Part shown: positions 8,409 to 19,222 of the stretch, one piece after another | How positions within the stretch are numbered: the stretch's first letter is position 1 | Layout: each line of letters opens with the position of its first letter | Source: Megamerina dolium | Lineage: Eukaryota; Arthropoda; Insecta; Diptera; Megamerinidae | Assembly (NCBI GenBank): GCA_963854835.1 | Contig: OY978530.1 | Coordinates: 5,014,501-5,078,500, forward strand | Length of the DNA: 64,000 bases | Direction of reading: 5' to 3' | The notes under the pieces: model-generated | Seen by the model: the letters and a program-made list of their open reading frames with translations, nothing else | The model's database searches: none | What the model was told of the DNA's origin: nothing | Made by a program: the position numbers and the translations under genes

Positions 8409-10694
8409 ATGGATCTATTGCCGTCAACATCACAAGCCGCACCAACATCAATAAGTACCGAAAGTAGTTTGAAACATATGCCTTCTCACGATGTTCCTGC
8501 TTTTGGTATGTCTTCTGATTTGACTGGTCTGAATCTGCCAACTAAACAGGATATTTTAAGATGCTATTTTTTCTTGGCCGAACGTGCTAAAATGCAAAGT
8601 AAAATGTTTTCATATAAAACATTTACTCCTCAAGTGACAGACAAATTGATTGGAATTTGGAGCAAACTAAATATTGAAATTATATGCAAACGAAATATTG
8701 TTAGAAAATTGAATACCTTGCTTGACAAATACTACACTGCAGATAAATGCAAAGCAAAAGGCTCCAGTCTCACATCTTTCTTACGATCCATAAAAGAATT
8801 ATTTTACATTGGGAAATGTAAATGTGACTTGAAAGCTGCTCTATGCTCATGTGGAATGATTCCAGAAGAGTTGAAAGAGTTTATGATGGATCAACATAAT
8901 GACAGAAGATCTACGATACTGGAATACCAGACAGAAATTGAAGAGCAAGCACCTACATCTACATACGTGCCAGAAGAAGACCAGGAAAGTGATTATGAGC
9001 ATAGTACACATTTAGTAGAAGCACAAAATGCATCTCAAACGAAACGAGGACCATATACACCCAGATACGATGCTTTCAAGTTTGCTATGATGTGTGACAG
9101 ATTTGGTGTGTCAGATAGAATAGCATCAGCATTGGCAACATCTCTTATGGAAGACATTGGCGTCAAAGATGGTCATGGCAATCTTGTCATTATGGACAAG
9201 TCTAAAGTTCGTAGAGAAAAAGTTAAATGTAGACAAAAAGTGCTTCATAATCGGTATGATGCTTCCAATTTAATTGCATTTTCATTCGACGGCAGAAAAA
9301 ATGATTCTTTAACGATGGAAAAAATCGATAACAAATTTCATCCAAGGATGGTGAAAGAACCTCACCTAGTTGGTTTAAAGGAACCACATTCCCAATTATT
9401 AGGCTACATAAAAGTAGAAAATGAAGATTCTGAACACAAAGTCATCAAATTGAAAGAATTTTTCATCAACAAAGCAATGTCTCTAGATTCTTTGATTGGC
9501 ATATGCTGTGATGGTGAGCGAGCAAATACTGGCATAAGAAATGGAATTTTGCGACGATTCGAAATGCAGTTAAACAGACCACTGCATTGGTTTGTGTGCC
9601 TTCTCCACTTTAACGAGCTTCCGTTACGGCATTTGTTTGACACTTTGGAGAAATCATCCACCACTGGACCACGAACGACAACCGGAACGTTGAGCAAACA
9701 AATAGAAACTTGTGATAATGTTCCGTTATGTAATTTTTTTAAATTTGTATTACTATTTTGAATCGTATTTCTCAAGTAATGTGTTCGAATTTAAATGATA
9801 AAATTGTATATAATTCATCTAATCTCTTCTATTTTTAGGCGGTAAACGATTTTGAGATTATCACTCTGGAAAATATACCTGATTTAAGTGCTGTTGAATT
9901 AACTACCGACGCAATGTACTTGTACAAAATGGCGCTTGCAATTTCTTCTGGTGAGGTTTTGGCGGATTTGGCCAACATTAAACCAGGGCCAATAGCACAT
10001 TCTCGTTGGCTCACCAAGGCCAGTAGATTATTACGGTTATATGTGACAACCAACAAGCCATCTACAAATTTAAAAATTCTGGCAAACTATATAATTAAAG
10101 TATATACGCCAATGTACTTCAATATTAAATATTACAACTCTGTCGTGCACGGTAGTGTATTATTTTATAAATTCATACGTTGGACTCAATATTTGGATTC
10201 GAATTTAAGCCAAATTGTAAATAATGTTGTTAAAGAAAACTCGTATTATGCTCATTCAGAAAACATTTTATTGGCAATGTTGTTCGACGATGAAAAAAAA
10301 AATACGCGACTAAGCTCTAAAAAAAATTTTACACTACCGTAACCATGTGGAAGATCCGATGCTACTGAGAGTTTATAAAAAGCCTATCATAAACTTCAAT
10401 TGCACAGATTTTACGAATATGATTGACATGAATGATAATTCAATCTTATTCGAACCACCATTCAATCGAAATATTCCTTATGAATATCTACAACAATATT
10501 TAGAAGACATTGATCCACCGCTGCCTGATCCGAAAATTCCAGTACACATACAAGGAACGGAAAGACATGTTCAATTGCTGGCTAGTGTATCCAAAAGAGT
10601 TTTAGAACATAATCGAGATGGAGTTATGGCGGTGACATTAGAAAGTCGTGAAAAATTCGCTAGACTTGACAGCAAGAAAGACTTTCAAAAATAA
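8409..10694 (+). pseudogene. DDE transposase-like gene, split and frameshifted
   Basis: First block of 450 codons from ATG at 8409. It has a Ser/Thr-rich start, a Cys-rich segment (GKCKCDLKAALCSCG), SFDGRKN (candidate first Asp), ICCDGERANTG (candidate second Asp), then CLLHFNELPLRHLF, a C-x2-H motif of the kind seen in hAT, P and MULE transposases. A probable intron of about 100 bases follows (exit near 9735, acceptor TTTTTAG before 9838). The next block has AHSRWLTKASRLLRLYV and AHSENILLAMLF. A frameshift in A runs near 10315-10345 precedes a last block ending at 10694. Related uncharacterised proteins occur in many insects and in Hydra, as I recall. The catalytic Glu is not pinned down. 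Confidence 0.7.
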
Positions 10695-11029
10695 CTCCTT
10701 CGCGTTTATTTCCTAAAACTCTTCGTTTTGTTTCTTAATTACTGAATTCAATTAATTTTTTTTATTAATTACATTTTATATGCTTTTATTATTTGTTATG
10801 TTGAATTTTAGAAGAAAAAAATAAAGTAAAATATGCTTTGTTTACTCTTTGTCTTAAATTCGATATAGGTCGTGAATGAATAACCCCCCCCCCCCCCCTT
10901 CCCCCATCATTTTTAACGCTAAACACTCTGGGCTATTTAAAGTTTTGGGTTGTCTTATGAGAAAGTCAAATATTCGTCAATTTACACGAAAAATTTCGTA
11001 AATTTACCCAAAAAAAAACGATAAAATTA

Positions 11030-11141
11030 AAAAATGAACGAAAGCGCCCTCTGGTGATGCTCAAAAATAAAAATAGATCTCAAAAATGGATTCCTCGATC
11101 CAAAAACCCCCACATACACATTTGGCTAGAGAAAATAGCAT
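11030..11141. repeat. Right subterminal inverted repeat
   Basis: Inverse partner of 8026-8140, with ACGAAAGCGCCCTCTGGTGA and CACATACACATTTGGCTA. Confidence 0.85.
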
Positions 11142-11158
11142 TTTTTTTACATGCTTCT

Positions 11159-11187
11159 GTTACTTTCACTGCACAAGTGAAAGTAAC
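11159..11187. repeat. 12-bp hairpin at the Jockey 5' junction
   Basis: GTTACTTTCACT, loop GCACA, AGTGAAAGTAAC. It lies exactly where transposon TIR sequence gives way to Jockey ORF1. Confidence 0.9.
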
Positions 11188-12654
11188 AGTGCAAATCTTT
11201 TGCCTGCACATATTAAAAATTCATCAAATTTTGCAACAACAATAAATACAGACAAAAAAAATAATTTGTTCTATCGTGATATACTATCTCCCTCTATACC
11301 GTGGAGTGTACAATGTGCTTCTCCTGCTGTAACACCAACAGCTACAACATCAAAGCAATCAAATAACGGCACTTCTACTGAAGTGCATGACCCAGTAGTT
11401 AAAGCAACTAGTGCGATGACTAATAAAGAACCAGTTGCTGTTCAAACTGGTATTGATCGCTACATTACTGTAGTAAAGCGAAAGAGAAGTCCGCAAAATT
11501 CAAAACAAATGAATTCAACAAAAATTCAAAAACAGAACACTGTCCCTATTAGTTCGGAAAATAGATACGCTCTGCTTTCAGGTGATGAAAGTGACGAAAA
11601 TATTATCTCCAAGAAAAATTTCAAACCCCCACCCATTTTCTTGAGAGAACGCAACTCAGATAAGTTGATTTCTAGAATTACAAGTCTTATAGGACCAAAG
11701 AATTTCCATGTTGTTCCTATTCGCAAAGGCCAAATTGAGGAAACAAAAGTGCAAATCTACAGCGAAACTCATTATCGCAAAGTAATAGCGGAATTTGATG
11801 CTGTAAAAAAGAATTACTACACATATCAGCTAAAAAGTAGTAAGGGCTTAATCGTTGTACTCAAAGGCGTCGAACCCAACGTTGATATTAACGAAATCAA
11901 ACTTGCCCTCCAGGAAGAAGGGTTTCAAGCCAAAACAGTATTCAACATTCTCAACAAGAGCAATATACCTCAACCGTTATATCGTATTGAGCTTCAGCCT
12001 GAAACAAAACCCCTAAAAAAAGGTGAAGTACACCCCATATATAAAATTCGATATTTATTGCATCGCAAAATCACAATCGAAGAACCCCATAAGAGAACTG
12101 GACCTCCTCAGTGCAGCAACTGCCAAGAATATGGACATACTAAGACATATTGTACCCTGCCAGCTGTTTGTGTGATTTGTGGAGATCTCCATAAATCAAA
12201 CATATGCCCAAAATCTAAAGGCGATGCTAGCATGAAAAAATGCAGCAATTGTGGAGGTAATCACACCGCAAATTATAGAGGTTGCCCAGTATATACAACC
12301 CTAAAGCTAAATTTCTCCGCTAGCAATCAACCTCTAAAACCAGTTGAGCAAACTCAGATAGCCAACTCAAGTAAGAGACAAAATATTGATGCAACACAAT
12401 TCTTCTCTGCAATCCCAAACAAGAATCAAACCAATTCATACGCTAGCGTCTTAAAACAAAACCCACACCAACAAAGCAATGTAAATAATGAGCAGAAACA
12501 CTCACTGCCCACCCAACAGCCAAGTACCCTTGAACATTTGCTTCAAACATTGATTCAGAATATGAACCAATTCATGAACTCAATGCAAACAATGATGCAA
12601 GAAATGATGAAAAATCAATCGATGTTACTCCAAACATTGCTATCCAGACCATGA
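11188..12654 (+). CDS. Jockey ORF1 (gag-like nucleic-acid-binding protein), 5'-truncated
   Basis: About 489 codons open to the TGA at 12652-12654. The C-terminal half has three zinc knuckles: CSNCQEYGHTKTYC (about 12111), CVICGDLHKSNIC (about 12168) and CSNCGGNHTANYRGC (about 12241). They follow a PRE_C2HC-type region (VVLKGVEPNVDINEIKLAL). The tail is Gln/Met-rich. ORF1 proteins of this clade coat element RNA and guide it to the nucleus. No Met begins the frame; the open frame runs back to 11086 inside the adjacent TIR, so the true N-terminus is lost. The first internal Met is near 11417. No stop interrupts the visible part. Confidence 0.85.
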   Translation, partial: SANLLPAHIKNSSNFATTINTDKKNNLFYRDILSPSIPWSVQCASPAVTPTATTSKQSNNGTSTEVHDPVVKATSAMTNKEPVAVQTGIDRYITVVKRKRSPQNSKQMNSTKIQKQNTVPISSENRYALLSGDESDENIISKKNFKPPPIFLRERNSDKLISRITSLIGPKNFHVVPIRKGQIEETKVQIYSETHYRKVIAEFDAVKKNYYTYQLKSSKGLIVVLKGVEPNVDINEIKLALQEEGFQAKTVFNILNKSNIPQPLYRIELQPETKPLKKGEVHPIYKIRYLLHRKITIEEPHKRTGPPQCSNCQEYGHTKTYCTLPAVCVICGDLHKSNICPKSKGDASMKKCSNCGGNHTANYRGCPVYTTLKLNFSASNQPLKPVEQTQIANSSKRQNIDATQFFSAIPNKNQTNSYASVLKQNPHQQSNVNNEQKHSLPTQQPSTLEHLLQTLIQNMNQFMNSMQTMMQEMMKNQSMLLQTLLSRP

Positions 12655-15299
12655 GTTGTCTCAAGATATGCCACTGGAACGCCAACGGCTTAAGCCAGCA
12701 CCGTTTGGAGCTAATTCAATTCCTTGAATCCAGCCAAATCGACATAATGATGATATCTGAGACCCATTTCACTGACAAAAATTGCTACCAAATACCATAT
12801 TACAAACTGTACACCACAAATCATCCGCATGGTAAGGCACGCGGAGGAACTGCTATATTGATAAAAAGCAGAATAAAACATCATGTTCTTGAAGATTTTA
12901 GTAGCGTCTACTTGCAAGCAACATCTATATGTCTGGAAGAATACATCTCTAAGCTAGTAATATCTGCGATATACTGTCCCCCAAGATACAGTATTACCTA
13001 ACAGCAATATAAAGAATTTTTCTCAACTCTTGGTAGCAAATTCTTGGTTGCTGGCGATTTCAACGCCAAACACACTCACTGGGGCTCCCGATTAATAACT
13101 CCAAAAGGCAAAAGACTATGTTCAATCATCACTAACCACGGCTACGATGTTATTTCAAATGGTCAACCGACATATTGGCCGACGGACAAGAGGAAAATAC
13201 CCGATCTCATAGACTTTGGAGTCGCCAAAGGTTTGCAGGTGGAAAATATCTCCACAGAGTGTAATTATGATCTATCATCTGACCACTCACCCACGGTAAT
13301 ATCTATAAAATCACCAAGCCCCCAAAGCAATTGCGTTAGAAAGAAAATAGACTGGTTAAAATTCAAGAAATATATAAATTCCCATCTTCCTCTGAGTACT
13401 GTATTAAGAAATGGACACGATGTAGACTCAGCACTCGAAAAATTCAACCAGCTGCTCTCATTAGCTCTCAGCTCAGCCACCTGCACAAAGGTATGCAAGC
13501 AATCAAACTATAGCCCATACACACCAGCCGATATTGAATTGCTAGTAAGACAAAAAAGAAGACTCCGAAGACAATGGCAAGAATTCAGATCACCGAATCT
13601 GAAAACACAGCTACAGCACTGCACTCGAAAGTTAAAGCAAGCCTTAAAAAATAAAAACAACAAAGAGTTAGAAGAGCACATAGCGAAATTAACACCTGGT
13701 GAAGCGTCAGACTACTCTTTGTGGAAATCAGCAAAAAAATCAAATCGGCCAATTCTCACTGATTCCCCCATCCGTTTGAGTGACGGTAATTGGGCTAGAA
13801 GCAACTGTGAGAAGGGTTTGGCTTTTGCAAACCACCTAAAAAGTGTGTTTACACCCAATCCACCCTCTTCACAGTCCACATTACCAATATTAACTTCTCA
13901 ACCTTGCTCAATAACGCTCAAAATTAAAAAAAAGGACATATTCAAAGCAATTTATAAAGATTTAAACCCAAAAAAATCACCTGGTCCAGATAAAATTACC
14001 GGTAAAATGATAAAAGAGCTACCTCCGGCTTCAGTAATTCATCTGATGCACATTTTCAATGCTATCCTTCGTATTAAACACTATCCCAAATGCTGGAAAA
14101 CTTCAAAAATTATTATGATAGCAAAACCAGGAAAAGACCCTACAAAAGTTGCATCGTACAGACCTATCAGCCTCCTGCCTCTACTTTCTAAAGTATTCGA
14201 AAAGCTACTTGTCATGAATATAACTCCATTTATTAATCTCAACCAACTGATTCCTCAACATCAGTTTGGATTTAGAAAACAGCACGGCACAATAGAACAA
14301 GTCCACCGCATTGTAACTCTGATAAGGAACACTTTTGAAGAAAAAAAGTATTGCTCAGCTGTCTTTCTTGATATCACTCAAGCTTTCGATAAAGTATGGC
14401 ACGATGGCCTTATTTACAAACTCAAACTATTACTGCCTGCAAATGTCTCCTCATTGCTTAGTAGCTACCTCACGAAAAGACAATTTCTCGTACATCACAA
14501 GGATTACACAACAAATCCATTGGATATTCACGCTGGCGTTCCTCAAGGAAGCGTTTTGGGTCCCTTACTGTATCTCTTATACACTTCAGATATGCCCAAC
14601 AATAACTATACATTCATATCGACCTTTGCTGATGATACGGCAATATTGTGCTCTCGCTCTAACCCCATAGAAGCTACTAAACTCCTGCAGACTCATGTCG
14701 ATTCTCTCGAAATCTGGCTAGCAAAATGGCGTATAAAAGTCAATGAATCAAAGAGCGTACATGTAACCTTCACGCTAAGGCTAGATACATGTCCCCCACT
14801 TAAAATTAATGGCCAATCAGTTCCACAATGTTCCTCAACAAAGTACTTGGGTATTCACCTCGACAGAAGGCTGACATGGAAAAATCACATAGAGGCAAAG
14901 AAAACTCAGATCAAGCTTAAAATGAATCAGTTATGGTGGCTGTTACACAAAAGATCAAAGTTGAATCTTGAATACAAAGTGCTATTATATAAAGCAATCC
15001 TGAAACCAATCTGGACTTATGGTATTCAGTTTTGGGGCACCGCATCTCCCTCTAATATCGAAAAATTGCAGCGAATACAATCCAAGTGTCTGCGAATTAT
15101 TGTAAACGCGCCTTGGTATATGAGGAACGTTAACATCCATCGAGATTTAAATGTATCCACAATTTCTGAGGAAGTTGCAATGTCCTGCAGAAGCTACATT
15201 CAAAAATTACACAATCATCCGAATCCCCTTGCTAGGCAATTGTTGCTGAGCAAGGGGCATCGTCGATTAAAAAGAAAAGACACACTGAATATGCTGTAA
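12651..15299 (+). pseudogene. Jockey ORF2 (endonuclease and reverse transcriptase), one nonsense codon
   Basis: Starts at the ATG that overlaps the ORF1 stop. Endonuclease motifs: CHWNANGL near residue 7, SETHF, then after the stop AGDFNAKHTHWGS and SSDHSP. RT motifs: KSPGPDKI, ASYRPISLLP, FLDITQAFDKVWH (first Asp), GVPQGSVLGP, and TFADDTAIL at about 14622-14648. A C-terminal thumb region with PIWTYGIQFWG follows. The only break seen is a TAA at 12999-13001, in frame, between the endonuclease halves. Total length of 883 codons is normal for the clade. This is a recently inactivated copy or one with an assembly error. Confidence 0.9.
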
Positions 15300-15464
15300 A
15301 ATTGCTACATCTCGCGACTCACCAAATTGTGATGGAACGTAGGGGATATCACATAGTTTTATTTAGTTTGTAAGATTTTAATACTTATTGTTAGTTTCTT
15401 GTATTTAAGAAAGATTCAATAAAAAAAAATAAGCTAACAAAAAAAAAAAAAAAAAAAAAATATA

Positions 15465-15800
<336 letters not shown>

Positions 15801-15802
15801 TA

Positions 15803-17482
15803 CAGTATGTCAAGAATGAGTTTACACATTGAAAAAAATTCAAAGTTTAGATTTTCTTAGCAAAAAACAATTACTTTTATTTCCACATACACATTTTTTT
15901 TATTAGTTATAGATATTTACAGTATAAAAGATTCATGAAAAAAAATTGCAAGTTCTACCCAAAAGAAAATAAAAAAACAACAAAAAGAAATTTTACTCAA
16001 TTTTACAAGTGTCAAGAAACTCTTTTCACAAACGATACATAGTTTTTTTTTATAATATTTATTAGTTAAAATTTGATCAAGTAAGATATTTAGTATTTAG
16101 TATGACCACCTTCGCCATCAATCACGGATTGTAGCCGTTTATTAATAAACCAACTTTTTTGGGTCATAATTGCTCGGTATATTTTGCCACTCTTCCAATA
16201 TAGCAGTTTTAAGTGCTGTACGGTTTTTAGGTTGGCTTTTAGCCACTTTTTCTTTAAGTAGACCCACAAATTTTCAATAGGGTTAAGGTCTGGACTTTGG
16301 TCTGGTGTATCCATAACTTTACCGCAGTTATAAAGAAACCACAGTCGCACCCTACTCGCCTTATGCTTTGGGTCATTATCTTGATAAAAATTGAAATGCG
16401 GTTTGCCCTCTCTGATAAGTTTTTTCGCACTACTGATTAAATGACTCTTCAAAATGCCTAAATAATGTTGTGCGTCCGTAGTTGACTCTATAAAAGCCAA
16501 TTCTCCTACTCCTCTGCTTGAGATACATCCCCAAATCATAATGGACATTTTTCCAAATTTAATAGTAGGAATTATGTGTCGATTTTCTAAAGCTGTTAAT
16601 GCCTTGCGCCACACTCTGGTCGGTCCATCGTTGTAATACAACATCATTTTTGTTTCGTCATAGAATATTACGTCGTCCCAATATTCATCAGGTTAAGAAA
16701 TGAGCCTTGAGGCGAAGGAGAAACGTCTTTCAATATTTTGTGCTGATAGCAACGGCTTCTTACGAGCAACTCTTGATGAGTATTTGTTTCTCAGTATGGC
16801 TGTCGTACAGTTTCATGGAAAACCACTAAACCACACTCTTCCTTGAGTTTCGCCCCAAGCGTTCTGGTCGAAATTTGTGGATTTTTGTGCAGTTCCCTCA
16901 TCATTAGGCGCTCTAACCGATCAGTAATTTTAAGCTTAGGCCCACCTCCACACTTTGGGTCAAATCTACCCTCAATTTCAGCTCGATTTAAAACATTATA
17001 AATTGTCTTACGTGTTACAGAGAACATTTCTGATAACTTCTCCACATTTTCTCCCAATTGGCGATTGTAGTATATAAACAGAACCACTTCAGCCGATAAC
17101 ATTTTGCCTGTCATTTTAAAAACACAATATTTAAACAGATGATGTGGACAAAGCAAAAATTAATCACAAACTAACAAACAAAATCATAGGAACTGGTAAA
17201 TGTACCGTTAATCGTTGAAGTGTTGCATAAAGGAATTAAAAAAATAGTTGTGAAAAGAGTTTCTTGACACTTGTAAAATTGAGTAAAATTTCTTTTTGTT
17301 GTTTTTTTATTTTCTTTTGCGTAGAACTTGCAATTTTTTTTCATGAATCTTTTATAAATACTGTAAATATCTATAACTAATAAAAAAAAATGTGTATATG
17401 GAAATAAAAGTTAATATTTTTTGCTAAGAAAGTTGAAAATTTGAATTTTTTTTCAATGTGTAAACTCATTCTTGACATACTG
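15803..17482 (-). mobile_element. Tc1-like transposon, full length
   Basis: 1680 bp flanked by TA (15801-15802 and 17483-17484). TIRs begin CAGTATGTCAAGAATGAG and continue for about 45 bases. The broken transposase is on the minus strand. The left flank is a TA array and the right flank is the outer BEL LTR. Confidence 0.9.
16090..17156 (-). pseudogene. Tc1-like DD34E transposase, frameshifted
   Basis: The N-terminal block (17156-16791) has a helix-turn-helix (LSEMFSVTRKTIYNVLNRAE) and a GRPR-like linker. The C-terminal block (ending 16090) has the first Asp region VIFYDETKMML, the middle motif YQDNDPKH and the end motif SPDLNPIENLW. From the D of QDN to the Glu there are 34 residues, the Tc1 signature. 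Lesions: a one-base loss near 16800 and a TAA at 16693-16695 just before the first catalytic Asp. Confidence 0.85.
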
Positions 17483-17487
17483 TATAT

Positions 17488-17943
17488 TGTCTACGCCAGA
17501 ACACGTGTGTAGCGCACTGCCCGTAAAAATTTTGCGTGGGTTAGCAACTCTAATTTAATTCTATTTCGTCGTGCTATTTTTTAACTCTCCTCCTCTTTTT
17601 CTCTCTCTCGCTTTCCCGATCTTTTGTTTTTGCTTTTTTTTTTTCTTTTCACTGTTTTTGTTTCTATTACTTGCTATTATTGTTTATCAACTCCGTATTA
17701 AAGCAGTGCGCGATTTTTTCCCTTCCGATTATCATTATATATATTTAATTTTAAATCATTTTAATGAAGTGTTAAACAACTTACATATTGAATAATAAAA
17801 ACAAAGTGGCGTATCAGTGTGTTTAACATTAACAACTACCACAACCACATCAATAGATGCAACCATACCCCCAACACAACATTCAGGCAAGTGCACCACA
17901 TCGCAGTAAGTCCATCGGCACTCACTCGCTCCCCGCTGAAACA
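17488..17943 (+). repeat. Outer BEL 5' LTR
   Basis: Starts TGTCTACGCCAGAACACG and ends GCTCCCCGCTGAAACA. Pairs with 38225-38675. Confidence 0.9.
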
Positions 17944-17944
17944 T

Positions 17945-17958
17945 TGGTCCTTCGAGCC
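17945..17958 (+). promoter_or_regulatory. Primer binding site, tRNA-Tyr type
   Basis: TGGTCCTTCGAGCC, one base after the LTR, is complementary to the 3' end of insect tRNA-Tyr. The match then ends, unlike the 18-base match in the inner BEL element. Confidence 0.8.
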
Positions 17959-18431
17959 CAATCAGCTTGCAACGATTGGTAAGCAAATCTTGCCACCCCA
18001 GGTACGTGCATTCCATGCATTTTATGTACCCACATACACATACCTCTCTACACGTATGTGATTGCTTACATAATCCATACATACGTAAATTGCCTACATC
18101 CGATACGTATATGTATTATACTCCCGATTACCATAAACACATAAAATCATAAAAATTTGGACCAAAACACTAGGTTTTTGTTTTTATATTCTCCCGCTCT
18201 TTCTTGAGAAATACGTATATGTACGTACATGCATTTGAGTTTAAATCCCATCTACAAATCTCATCTGCAGTAATATATCACTTTATTTGTTGTTGCGTGA
18301 AGTGATACTCCCTCTCAGATCTCCCTCTCATACCATCACGAATCTCTCTAAGAGAGTGAAGATAAATCTATCCTTTATCACAGTAATAAAAAAAAGGAAA
18401 GGCGATCCCTCGTTTTTGCTTTTTTGGTTTG
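17959..18431 (+). other. Outer BEL leader, left part
   Basis: Untranslated leader with no readable protein. It stops at GTTTG (18427-18431), the target duplication of the inner BEL element. Confidence 0.7.
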
Positions 18432-18992
18432 TGAATATAACGCACTAGAAATTGAGTTTAACCATTTGATGATTTTAATCACAATTCATTTGTACGTATA
18501 AATTTTTAAGTAATCAAAACGATGCTTCTTTTATTCAACACTTTTAATGTTGTCAATCTTTTGTATGTAATGGCACAATATACACAATAGTATTACTGTA
18601 TGTTTATACGTATGTACAATAAATAAGTATATAAATCGTTTAAAGCACACAATATTTCGCACAACTTAATTAACACGATTTAGAATATAAAACTATCGAA
18701 AACAAATCTTTTGAATTGTTAAAAAATGAAAAAGGCGCGGAATGGCACGATCTCGATGGAAAAACTTCAAGGACCGAATGTATAGAAGATGATAACATCG
18801 GTCGATCATAACACGAACCGCGAAAACCCAACATAAAAGGTGAATTTATGTGGAGAGTTGGGTTGCCATATGGTAAGTATGAAAGGTAAGGTAAGTATAA
18901 CTTGGTTTAGGGGGACGTAAGTATACTTAATTCATTATATAAATTCTTCTTTCAGGGACTGACCATATGGCTTGTCTAAAGGGATTTAGACA
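18432..18992 (-). repeat. Inner BEL 3' LTR
   Basis: On the minus strand begins TGTCTAAATCCC and ends GTTATATTCA. Same length as 33096-33656. Confidence 0.95.
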
Positions 18993-19222
18993 TCGCGGCC
19001 CGCATGCACTCGTGCATTAATTGAGCGCATCTCGTAGCCGTGACAGTGAGCCGATCGCGTCCTCGATCGCTCGAGCTGTCCTTCGACGGACATTGGGAGT
19101 CGGGAGCTTCTCGGGGTTTAAACTACCTGTCGTAGCTCGACAAATTGGAAAACTGAATTAGCTTAAGGGCTTGAGCCAAAGTCTGACAGCGAAAAAAAAG
19201 AGATTTTTTGGATATTACGATT

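Larger units (their letters stand above)
7984..11150 (+). mobile_element. DDE transposon of uncertain superfamily, both outer ends lost
   Basis: A transposase-like gene (8409-10694) lies between subterminal inverted repeats at 8026-8140 and 11030-11141. The complete left tip, seen at 6282, would start TTAGGGTGGGTC. Here the left is truncated at the Tc1 junction and the right by a Jockey element at about 11150. A poly-C run of about 15 occurs near 10884-10900. No target duplication is recoverable. The TTA/GGG-type ends would allow a Kolobok-like assignment, but I cannot settle it. Confidence 0.7.
11151..15462 (+). mobile_element. Jockey-clade non-LTR retrotransposon
   Basis: Two ORFs with Jockey organisation: a gag-like ORF1 with three CCHC-type knuckles, and ORF2 with endonuclease and RT. 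They overlap by ATGA, followed by a short 3' UTR with AATAAA near 15418 and a poly-A tail at about 15441-15460. The 5' end is truncated: the ORF1 frame runs out of the neighbouring transposon TIR without its own Met, and a 12-bp hairpin sits at the junction. No clear target duplication is seen, because the 3' side is a TA array. Confidence 0.85.

Noticed and set aside
10883..10900. Poly-C run as a functional element
   Set aside because: A simple homopolymer in untranslated transposon DNA; nothing else supports a role.
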